From the NCBI GenBank assembly GCA_948438565.1, contig CAOJLW010000008.1, positions 1-20,156 on the forward strand: DNA of 20,156 nt, in the 5' to 3' direction. Both the position numbers and the translations under genes were made by a program. Each line of letters opens with the position of its first letter. The stretch's first letter is position 1. Source of the stretch: an uncultured Lachnospiraceae bacterium. Lineage in GTDB: Bacteria; Bacillota; Clostridia; Lachnospirales; Lachnospiraceae. Below, piece after piece: positions 8,304 through 14,726 of the stretch. The notes under the pieces were generated by a model. The model saw only the letters and a program-made list of their open reading frames with translations. It searched no databases and had not been told where the DNA came from.

Positions 8304-8747
8304 ATGGTCGTATTGATTTGGCTTGGCATTATGGTTGCGCTTTTAATTATTGAGGCGATTACGGTCGGTCTTACCACGATCTGGTTTGCGGCAGGCGCGT
8401 TTGCGGCGATGCTGGCCAGTGCGGTGGGGATTGGGATTGTCGGACAGGTTTTGCTGTTCTTTGCAGTGTCATTGGTGTTGTTGTTTTTTACCAGGCCGTT
8501 TGCTATCCGATATATCAATCCACATAAAATACGCACTAACTATGAAAACGCGGTAGATCAGACAGTCAAAGTTACGGAATGCGTGGATAATAGGAACGGT
8601 ACCGGGATTGTGGTTTTAAACGGTCAGGAATGGTCGGCCAGGATGCGGGAGGATCCGATCATTTTAAAAGAAGGGGCGTTGGCAAAGGTTGTTGCCATAG
8701 AAGGCGTAAAGTTGATTTTAATCCCATTGTTGCAGGAAGTGGAGTGA
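8304..8747 (+). CDS. NfeD family membrane protein
   Basis: A 147-residue protein of the short NfeD class without the ClpP-like protease domain. Three hydrophobic segments fill residues 3-64. They are followed by a small OB-fold domain (about 80-147) with the family signature N-G-T-G-I-V-V-L-N-G-Q-E-W-S-A-R at 98-113 and a valine-rich last strand pair. NfeD proteins normally act with an SPFH/flotillin or stomatin partner encoded next door, in membrane microdomain organisation. No such partner is adjacent here. GGAG at 8290-8293 lies 10 bases before the ATG. The gene ends 4 bp before the patatin gene, so those two are translated together. Confidence 0.9.
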   Translation: MVVLIWLGIMVALLIIEAITVGLTTIWFAAGAFAAMLASAVGIGIVGQVLLFFAVSLVLLFFTRPFAIRYINPHKIRTNYENAVDQTVKVTECVDNRNGTGIVVLNGQEWSARMREDPIILKEGALAKVVAIEGVKLILIPLLQEVE

Positions 8748-8751
8748 TGAT

Positions 8752-9606
8752 ATGAAGTTTGGGATGGCAATGGAAGGCGGCGCCAGCAGGACGGTTTTTT
8801 CCTGCGGCGTCATGGACTGCTTTTTGGAAGAAGGACTGATGCCGGATTATTTTGTCGGGGTGTCGGCCGGAATTGCCTATGGCGTGTCCTATCTGTCCAA
8901 ACAAAAGGGGAGGAACCGAAAAATTTTCGAAACCTATATGTCGGATAAGCGTTATATGGGGCTCAAATATCTGTTTGACCGCAATATGAAATCCTACTAT
9001 AATGTGCCGTTTGTCTTTGGAGAGGTTCCTAACCGGCTGTTGCCGTTTGACTATGAAGCGTTTGCGGCATATCCGGGTGAAGTGGAAGCGGTAGTCACCA
9101 ATATTAAGACAGGCAGGGCGGAATACCTGCCGGTTCCAAGGGATGACCGGGATTTTCAGGCAGTGGTGGCAAGCTGCGCGCTTCCGGTGTTGTTTCAGCC
9201 TGTTCCAATTGGCGGGAGATATTATCTGGACGGCGGCGTAGCGGATTCCGTGCCGTTTGTCCGAGCGATCCAAAAAGGCTGTGACAGGACGGTTGTTGTG
9301 TTGACGCGCACTAGGGATTATATCAAGAAGCCGGAAAAATCTATTAGGGCGGCGGCAAAGCTATACCGCCATTATCCCAGACTGGTAGAAAGCTTAAAGA
9401 ACCGCGCCAGGAATTATAACCATTGTATGGAGGAGCTGTCCAGGGCGGAAAAAGAGGGGAAGGTGTTTGTAATTGCGCCGGAGGATACCTTGGGCGTAGG
9501 GCGTACGGAAGCTTCGCCGGGGAAGCTGCGTAGACTGTATGAAGAAGGCTACTATCAGGCCAAGCAGGATATGCATAAGCTGCGTTTATACCTGGATGAA
9601 ACATAA
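8752..9606 (+). CDS. patatin-like phospholipase
   Basis: A 284-residue soluble protein with the patatin catalytic dyad. The oxyanion-hole glycines are in E-G-G-A-S-R (residues 8-13), the nucleophile Ser38 sits in G-V-S-A-G, and Asp160 is in the L-D-G-G-V-A-D-S-V-P motif. Between them lies S-C-A-L-P-V-L-F-Q-P, the usual segment before the DGG motif. The whole resembles the bacterial YjjU/RssA-type patatin proteins, which are lipid acyl hydrolases; the natural substrate is unknown. There is no signal peptide, so it should act at the inner face of the membrane. GGAG (8741-8744) overlaps the end of nfeD. The C-terminal part (200-284) is charged and helical and is common in this subgroup. Confidence 0.92.
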   Translation: MKFGMAMEGGASRTVFSCGVMDCFLEEGLMPDYFVGVSAGIAYGVSYLSKQKGRNRKIFETYMSDKRYMGLKYLFDRNMKSYYNVPFVFGEVPNRLLPFDYEAFAAYPGEVEAVVTNIKTGRAEYLPVPRDDRDFQAVVASCALPVLFQPVPIGGRYYLDGGVADSVPFVRAIQKGCDRTVVVLTRTRDYIKKPEKSIRAAAKLYRHYPRLVESLKNRARNYNHCMEELSRAEKEGKVFVIAPEDTLGVGRTEASPGKLRRLYEEGYYQAKQDMHKLRLYLDET

Positions 9607-9639
9607 AACAGAATTTGTTGGACAGTTGATACGAAAGAT

Positions 9640-9645
9640 AGGTGG
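9640..9645 (+). promoter_or_regulatory. ribosome binding site that favours ATG 9651
   Basis: AGGTGG ends 5 bases before the ATG at 9651. It overlaps the GTG at 9642, which would otherwise give a three-residue longer protein and has only a weak upstream GAAAG. Confidence 0.5.
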
Positions 9646-9650
9646 CGGCA

Positions 9651-11153
9651 ATGGATCAAAAGGTGCAGTATAATAACGCGAAATATTGGCAGATTGGTTT
9701 TTTTGCTTTAAATAATACGGCTGCAAACCTGTATTTGGGATTGATGGGTTATATTTCCTATTATGCCAATTCCATTGCGGGATTTGGGGTCGTATTAATT
9801 TCCAGTATCCTGACTGCGTTGAGCGTGTTTGACGCGGTGACGGATCCAACGGTTGGTTTTTTACTGGATCGGACGAAAGGGCGGTTTGGGAAATTCCGGC
9901 CGTTTATGCTGCTGGGCAATCTCATTATGGCGGTCAGCGCGGTGTTGTTATATTTGACGACGCACCAGGTGGGGCGTTATATACGGGTCTTTTATTTTGT
10001 CGCGGTCTATGCTCTGTTTGTGTTGGGTTATACCTTTCAGACAGTGGTGGCCAAGTCCGGGCAGTCGATTTTGACGGATAACCCCAAACAGCGTCCAGTT
10101 TCCACCTATTTTGATTCTTTGTTCTTGATGGCGGCCTATGGTGGGACAGCGGTGTTTGTCGGCAATTATCTGGTGCCAAAATACGGAGGATTTACCAATC
10201 CTCAGTTGTTTATAGAATATGTGTTTTGGGTGGCGGCCGTCTCTTTGTTATGTACGGTGTTGGCGATGATTGGGATTGCGGATAAAGACAGGCCGGAATA
10301 TATTCGAGAGCAGGCCGGACAGCAAAAAATCCACATCCGGGATTACTGGGAGATTATTTGTCACAATAAACCAATCAGGATGTTAATTATCGCTGCTTGT
10401 ACGGATAAATTTGCGGCCACGGTTTATTCTCATACGACCGTGGGCGTTATGTTGTATGGCATTTTAATGGACAATTATGCGATCTCTGGTTTGATTGGCG
10501 TGGTAACGGCAGTCCCCACGTTATTTGTAGTCAGCGCCGGGATCCATGTGGCGCAGCGGATGGGTCAGAAAAAGGCGTTGGTGTTATTTACGACATTGGG
10601 GATTGTATTTCAGTCGATGATGTTTGCGGTTTTGATGCAGGAAAATATCAATACGGTCAGTTTTTCACTCAAAAAAATAAACGGCATTACCCTGTTGTTT
10701 GTCGGGGTTTTTATCCTTTTAAACGGATGTAAATCCATTACAAACAATATGGTCGTGCCGATGATTGCGGACTGTTCGGACTATGAGCGTTATCGGAGCG
10801 GTAAGTTTGTGCCGGGCTTGATGGGCGCAGCGTTTTCCTTTGTGGATAAGGTATTTGCAGCTCTTGGGACTGCGTTTGTCGGCGTGGTCATGCTGGTTAT
10901 GGGATACAATCGCAGACTGCCCCAGATTGGCGACGCCGTTACGCCAGAGCTAAAGTGGACGACGCTGTTTTTGCATTGCGTGGTGCCAATTATTGGCTGG
11001 ATCTGTTCGTTGGCGTCGATGCGTTATTATACGCTGGATCAAAATAAAATGCATGAAATTGCCCAGGAGCTGCACCAGGGCAAGCGCAAAGGACGGCTGC
11101 GGGAAAAGCGGAAAGAATGGAAAGAAAACCATACGAAACGGCGCAGCCGCTGA
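9651..11153 (+). CDS. MFS transporter, GPH (melibiose-type) cation symporter family
   Basis: A 500-residue protein with about twelve hydrophobic segments. The conserved loop between helices 2 and 3 is present: D-A-V-T-D-P-T-V-G-F-L-L-D-R-T-K-G-R-F-G-K-F-R-P (in the first 90 residues), the hallmark of glycoside-pentoside-hexuronide:cation symporters. A second conserved motif, M-I-A-D-C-S-D-Y-E-R-Y-R-S-G, lies in the second half, before the last helices. Sugars or glycosides are the usual substrates, but no sugar-hydrolase gene is adjacent, so the substrate is open. The last 25 residues are very basic and cytoplasmic. The start at 9651 is preferred over GTG 9642 because of the ribosome binding site. 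It follows patatin by 44 bp with no clear promoter. Its stop is 4 bp from the stop of the convergent PLC-like gene. Confidence 0.9.
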   Translation: MDQKVQYNNAKYWQIGFFALNNTAANLYLGLMGYISYYANSIAGFGVVLISSILTALSVFDAVTDPTVGFLLDRTKGRFGKFRPFMLLGNLIMAVSAVLLYLTTHQVGRYIRVFYFVAVYALFVLGYTFQTVVAKSGQSILTDNPKQRPVSTYFDSLFLMAAYGGTAVFVGNYLVPKYGGFTNPQLFIEYVFWVAAVSLLCTVLAMIGIADKDRPEYIREQAGQQKIHIRDYWEIICHNKPIRMLIIAACTDKFAATVYSHTTVGVMLYGILMDNYAISGLIGVVTAVPTLFVVSAGIHVAQRMGQKKALVLFTTLGIVFQSMMFAVLMQENINTVSFSLKKINGITLLFVGVFILLNGCKSITNNMVVPMIADCSDYERYRSGKFVPGLMGAAFSFVDKVFAALGTAFVGVVMLVMGYNRRLPQIGDAVTPELKWTTLFLHCVVPIIGWICSLASMRYYTLDQNKMHEIAQELHQGKRKGRLREKRKEWKENHTKRRSR

Positions 11154-11157
11154 ACAT

Positions 11158-12126
11158 TTAGGAGAGGTACGTGGCGGCGGACAACCCGCTGTGGTAACAG
11201 AGGTTGCCAAGGTGAGATAAGAGCTTGTGGAGCGCCTCGCGTTCTTCGGTTTCGGTGTGTTCTTTGGAGTAAAAATGGGCAATGCTATTTAATAGGATTC
11301 CATATTCTTTCTGCGCTTTTTCAAACAGTTCAAAAAAGCTTTCTGTCGACACGAGATCCCGATCCCATGGGTTATGCCAGGGAGCGTGTTTGGTATTGCA
11401 GGGATCGGCGCGTAAGATCAGGGTATCGCTTGGCACGAGCGAGGACAGCAACGGATAGCCTGGGATCAAAAACTCAATGCGCCGCAACAGCTTTTTTTTG
11501 CGTCCGGTCGGATCATATAAAAGTCTGGTTCCGGTTTGCATCGCAAAAATTGCCTGTAGGATGCGCTTTCGGGTGATATGCAGTCCCGGATAGGTTTGGG
11601 TAAAGGTGTAGCTGAGCAATGCGGAGACAATCGCGCGTTGATTTTTGGTGAGCGCAATGCTTTCGTTTTGATGGAACTCGCTGGGGAGCCTGTGCTGGCA
11701 GCGCCAAAGCAGGGTGGCGTCGATGTCCGTCTCCAGTTGGATATGCTGCCCTATGTAGCCTTTGGGCTGTTGGCTGTAATGCGTCATAGCGTAGATGTAG
11801 GGATGGCAGACGGTATCTAACAGGTAATGTCCGATAAATCCAAGGACATAGATCTGGGCGATGAGCTGTTCGTTTTTGTTGAGAAAAATTTTAGGACTTT
11901 CCAACAGATATCGGAGGAATTTCCGCGTGTTAGCCGTGTGGGCGATGGATCCGGGATTCTTTTTGACTGAAAGCAGCGATAACAGATCATAAAAAAAGAT
12001 ATCAGGTCCCTGCAGTCCTAACGCATAGACTGTATGGCGCTTTTGGATTGCCTGTTTTAAGCCGGATGCCTTAAGGAGCTGATAGGTCTGTTGGCCAAAT
12101 AGATAGTGAGTGGTAAAACCTGGCAT
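11158..12126 (-). CDS. zinc-dependent phospholipase C family protein
   Basis: A 322-residue protein with the metal-ligand pattern of the PF00882-type family: T-T-H-Y-L-F-G (His7), G-L-Q-G-P-D-I-F-F-Y (Asp42), His63, G-F-I-G-H-Y-L-L-D-T-V-C-H-P-Y (His100, Asp104, His108), and a later H-I-Q-L-E-T-D-I-D (His128, Glu132, Asp134). These are the residues that hold the zinc cluster in phospholipase C and S1/P1-type enzymes. Unlike secreted clostridial toxins of this family it has no signal peptide and no C-terminal C2-like domain, so it is probably an intracellular housekeeping member whose substrate is unknown. AAGGAGG lies 8 bases before the ATG at 12126. It is divergent from the LTA-synthase gene and convergent with the MFS gene. 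Confidence 0.88.
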   Translation of the reverse strand: MPGFTTHYLFGQQTYQLLKASGLKQAIQKRHTVYALGLQGPDIFFYDLLSLLSVKKNPGSIAHTANTRKFLRYLLESPKIFLNKNEQLIAQIYVLGFIGHYLLDTVCHPYIYAMTHYSQQPKGYIGQHIQLETDIDATLLWRCQHRLPSEFHQNESIALTKNQRAIVSALLSYTFTQTYPGLHITRKRILQAIFAMQTGTRLLYDPTGRKKKLLRRIEFLIPGYPLLSSLVPSDTLILRADPCNTKHAPWHNPWDRDLVSTESFFELFEKAQKEYGILLNSIAHFYSKEHTETEEREALHKLLSHLGNLCYHSGLSAATYLS

Positions 12127-12154
12127 TGGATAAATCCTCCTTTTATACGATAAT
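12126..12154 (+). promoter_or_regulatory. weak candidate promoter for the LTA-synthase gene
   Basis: TTGGAT (12126-12131), a 17-base spacer, then GATAAT (12149-12154). The -10 is 5/6 but the -35 only 3/6. The -10 overlaps the left arm of the palindrome at 12150. Confidence 0.3.
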
Positions 12155-12164
12155 ACACTATTAT
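12150..12164. repeat. short palindrome between divergent genes
   Basis: ATAATA, CAC, TATTAT is a 6-bp perfect inverted repeat with a 3-base centre. It overlaps the -10 regions of both candidate divergent promoters and could be an operator. Its AT-rich make-up makes chance a real alternative. Confidence 0.35.
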
Positions 12165-12165
12165 A
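12160..12165 (-). promoter_or_regulatory. -10 element for the PLC-like gene
   Basis: A perfect TATAAT on the minus strand, about 34 bases before the ATG at 12126. The region 16-18 bases upstream reads CTGTTT or TGTTTT, a poor -35, so only the -10 is well supported. Confidence 0.4.
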
Positions 12166-12211
12166 ACCTGAAAATTAAAAAAAAACAGTAGGAATTTTAG
12201 AAGGATATGTT

Positions 12212-14161
12212 ATGAGAGTTCAGATAGAGGTTACAAAAAGAAATCTGGCGGCCACAGCGGCTGTCGCCGTACTTTCCGCGCTGGCGCATAAGATATGCGG
12301 TATATCGGTAGGGAATATGGTGTTGTTTCCAGTTGTTTTTTTGGCGGCATCCAGCCTTGACATCATATGGAATGAAAAATACGGCTGGCTGTTTTCGGCC
12401 GCCGCGTTTGTATTTGGAAGCGTTTTTTCGACATGGCTGGTGCAGTATTTGCTGTTGGCAGAGGATTTGCGCAGCCGGATATCGCAGCAGATGTTTTTGT
12501 TAAATATCTGTTGCAGCCTATGCATATACCTGTTGGCGCAGATCTGCATCAATCATACCGGCATCGCGTGTATGGCGTCACATACGGTGATTCTGGCATT
12601 TGCGGGCGTCAATTATTTTGTCTACCAATTTCGCGGGAATGAGCTGTTGTTTGGGGATATAAAGTCGGCGCTGACCGGTCTGAGCGTGGCCTCCAATTAT
12701 CATTTTTCTGTTCCTGCACAGGCGGTCAACGCGATTTTTGCATCTGTTTTGTTTTTTACCGGAGTCGTCAAGCTGCGGATTCGCAGCAAAGAGACGCTTG
12801 TGATGCGCTTGTTTTGTCTGTCGGCGTTTGCGCTTTCTGTTATGTATATTACCGATCAAACGAAAAATACCCTGACCGAAACCTGGGAGCAGAAAGGGAC
12901 GTACCAAAATGGATTTTTATTAAATTTTGCGCTAAGCGTCCGGGATTCTTTTATTCAAAAGCCGGACGCCTATTCCGAAACGCTGATCGGGCGGCTGGAA
13001 ACGGAATATGGTTCCTCTCATGCGTATGAGGAGGAGGACAGTCCTACGGTCATTGTCATTATGAACGAGTCATTTGCAGATTTGAGCGTGGCGGGGGATT
13101 TGTGGACCAACGAGCCGGTGATGCCTTTTGTCGAGTCTCTCAAAGAAAATACTGTGAAAGGCTATGCCCTGGCGTCGGTCTATGGAGCCAAGACGCCGAA
13201 TTCCGAATGGGAGTTTCTGACCGGCAACAGCATGGGTTTTTTGCCGGCAGGTTCCGTGCCTTATCAGCAATATGTCGAGGAAGAAAATGCGTATTCGGTT
13301 TTGGATGCGTTTCACAAACAGGGATATACTTGTGTGGCGATGCATCCATATTATGATACGGGCTGGAGCCGGGATGCGGTGTACCCACAGTTGGGGTTTG
13401 ACGAGACCTATTTTCTCGATGATTTTGACCAAAGCAGTCTGATGCGCAGCTATGTGTCGGATACGGTGATGTATGATAAGCTGATTGAGCGGTATGAGGC
13501 CGCCAAAGGGAAGGAAAAACTGTTTTTGATGGGCGTGACGATGCAGAACCATGGGGGGTATCTGGATACGTATGAAAATTTTACGTCTGACGTCTATGGC
13601 GTCAATATCCGCTATCCGGACGTCAATCAATATCTGTCTTTGATACGCCAGTCGGATTTGGCGATCCAAAAGCTGATTGATTATTTTTCGCAGGTCGACA
13701 AACCCGTAGCAGTCTGTTTTTTTGGCGATCACCAGCCGAGCTTAAATCAGGCTTTTTACCGAAAGTTAAACGGGCGCGGATTGTCCGGTCTGACGCTTTC
13801 ACAGCTGATGGATTTATACAAGGTTCCGTTTTTTATCTGGACCAATTATGAGAGTGAAAGCCGGGTCGTGGAATGCACCAGCCTGAATTTTTTATCTATA
13901 ATGCTGTTGGAGCAGGCCAATCTCGCATTGCCGCCGTATCATCTTTTTTTGGATGATTTGATGGAGGAGGTTCCGGCTATGAATGCGCGGGGATATTATT
14001 CCAAAAGCCGTGGGAGATTTGTGCATTATGGGGAAGGGGATGTCAAAGAGGAGGCTTGGATCAAGCAGTACGAGTGTCTGCAATATAACGGACTGTTTGA
14101 CGATAAAAAGCGCAGTCCGGTGTTTTTTGAACATACGGGCCACAGCGCAGGGCAAAAATAA
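12212..14161 (+). CDS. LTA-synthase family phosphoglycerol transferase (sulfatase fold)
   Basis: A 649-residue membrane-anchored enzyme. Five hydrophobic segments lie in residues 12-215, followed by a linker and an extracellular sulfatase-fold domain from about residue 278. That domain contains the metal-binding Glu286 (V-I-M-N-E-S-F-A-D), the likely catalytic Thr328 in G-A-K-T-P-N-S-E-W-E-F-L-T-G, the substrate-loop P-A-G-S-V-P-Y-Q-Q-Y, His378, His447 (M-Q-N-H-G-G-Y) and the metal pair Asp506-His507 (F-F-G-D-H-Q-P-S). This is the layout of lipoteichoic acid synthases, which move glycerol phosphate from phosphatidylglycerol to an envelope polymer. The exact acceptor may differ in clostridia. 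AAGGA lies 6 bases before the ATG. The gene is divergent from the PLC-like gene and 37 bp before the nicotinamidase-like gene, with which it is probably co-transcribed. Confidence 0.92.
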   Translation: MRVQIEVTKRNLAATAAVAVLSALAHKICGISVGNMVLFPVVFLAASSLDIIWNEKYGWLFSAAAFVFGSVFSTWLVQYLLLAEDLRSRISQQMFLLNICCSLCIYLLAQICINHTGIACMASHTVILAFAGVNYFVYQFRGNELLFGDIKSALTGLSVASNYHFSVPAQAVNAIFASVLFFTGVVKLRIRSKETLVMRLFCLSAFALSVMYITDQTKNTLTETWEQKGTYQNGFLLNFALSVRDSFIQKPDAYSETLIGRLETEYGSSHAYEEEDSPTVIVIMNESFADLSVAGDLWTNEPVMPFVESLKENTVKGYALASVYGAKTPNSEWEFLTGNSMGFLPAGSVPYQQYVEEENAYSVLDAFHKQGYTCVAMHPYYDTGWSRDAVYPQLGFDETYFLDDFDQSSLMRSYVSDTVMYDKLIERYEAAKGKEKLFLMGVTMQNHGGYLDTYENFTSDVYGVNIRYPDVNQYLSLIRQSDLAIQKLIDYFSQVDKPVAVCFFGDHQPSLNQAFYRKLNGRGLSGLTLSQLMDLYKVPFFIWTNYESESRVVECTSLNFLSIMLLEQANLALPPYHLFLDDLMEEVPAMNARGYYSKSRGRFVHYGEGDVKEEAWIKQYECLQYNGLFDDKKRSPVFFEHTGHSAGQK

Positions 14162-14198
14162 AGTAAAATAGCTAAGAGATGCCAGAAAGGATGTTGTT

Positions 14199-14723
14199 AT
14201 GAAAAAAATATTAATCGTAGTGGATATGCAGCAGGATTTTGTAGACGGATCACTTGGAACCAAGGAGGCCGAAGGGATTGTAGATGCTGTGGCGGCTAAA
14301 ATCCGGGATTTTGACGGGGAGATTATTGCAACGCAGGATACGCATACGCCGGATTACCTGAACACCGCAGAGGGAAAGAAGCTGCCGGTTCCCCATTGTA
14401 TCCGCTTAACGCAGGGGTGGCAGCTTCATGATAAGATTGTAGAGGCTTTGGCCCAAAAGGAATACCGTCTGATTGAGAAAGGAACGTTTGGCTCGGTCGA
14501 TTTGGTAGACGCAGTCCGTACTATCCGGGGGACGGATGAGGCGCAACTCGAATTTGTCGGGTTGTGTACGGATATTTGCGTAGTTTCCAACGTCCTGCTG
14601 TTAAAAGCATATTTTCCGGAAATGACGATGCGCGTGGATGCAGGTTGCTGTGCGGGCGTTACGCCTAAGACGCACCAGGCGGCTTTAGAGACGATGCGGA
14701 TGTGCCAGGTGGATATTGTCTAG
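14199..14723 (+). CDS. cysteine hydrolase of the isochorismatase/nicotinamidase family
   Basis: A 174-residue soluble enzyme with the full catalytic triad: Asp9 (V-V-D-M-Q-Q-D-F), Lys94 (I-E-K-G-T-F-G-S) and nucleophile Cys127 (G-L-C-T-D-I-C-V-V-S-N). A nicotinamidase-type metal site is suggested by Asp47 and His49 (Q-D-T-H-T) and His66 (V-P-H-C). This makes a nicotinamidase, which turns nicotinamide to nicotinate in NAD salvage, the most likely activity; another amide hydrolase cannot be excluded. AGAAAGGA lies 7 bases before the ATG. It follows the LTA-synthase gene by 37 bp without a visible promoter. Its stop lies 3 bp from the stop of the convergent ABC permease gene. Confidence 0.88.
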   Translation: MKKILIVVDMQQDFVDGSLGTKEAEGIVDAVAAKIRDFDGEIIATQDTHTPDYLNTAEGKKLPVPHCIRLTQGWQLHDKIVEALAQKEYRLIEKGTFGSVDLVDAVRTIRGTDEAQLEFVGLCTDICVVSNVLLLKAYFPEMTMRVDAGCCAGVTPKTHQAALETMRMCQVDIV

Positions 14724-14726
14724 GCT

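Noticed and set aside
8659..9273. 204-codon minus-strand frame over nfeD and patatin
   Set aside because: Antisense to two genes with intact catalytic or family motifs; no independent coding signal.
9607..9650. Promoter between patatin and the MFS gene
   Set aside because: TTGTTG and TTGGAC are present but no -10 lies at 16-18 bases; read-through from the nfeD-patatin transcript is more likely.
11139..11149. CGGC-GCA-GCCG hairpin near the end of the MFS gene as a terminator
   Set aside because: Stem of only 4 bp inside coding sequence and no T-run on the plus strand; the minus-strand T content after it is weak.
12171..12185. A-rich run between the PLC-like and LTA-synthase genes as a terminator tail
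   Set aside because: No GC-rich stem adjoins it on either strand, and both genes point away from it.
13070..13732. 220-codon minus-strand frame over the LTA-synthase gene
   Set aside because: Antisense to the sulfatase domain; a shadow caused by codon use of the real gene.
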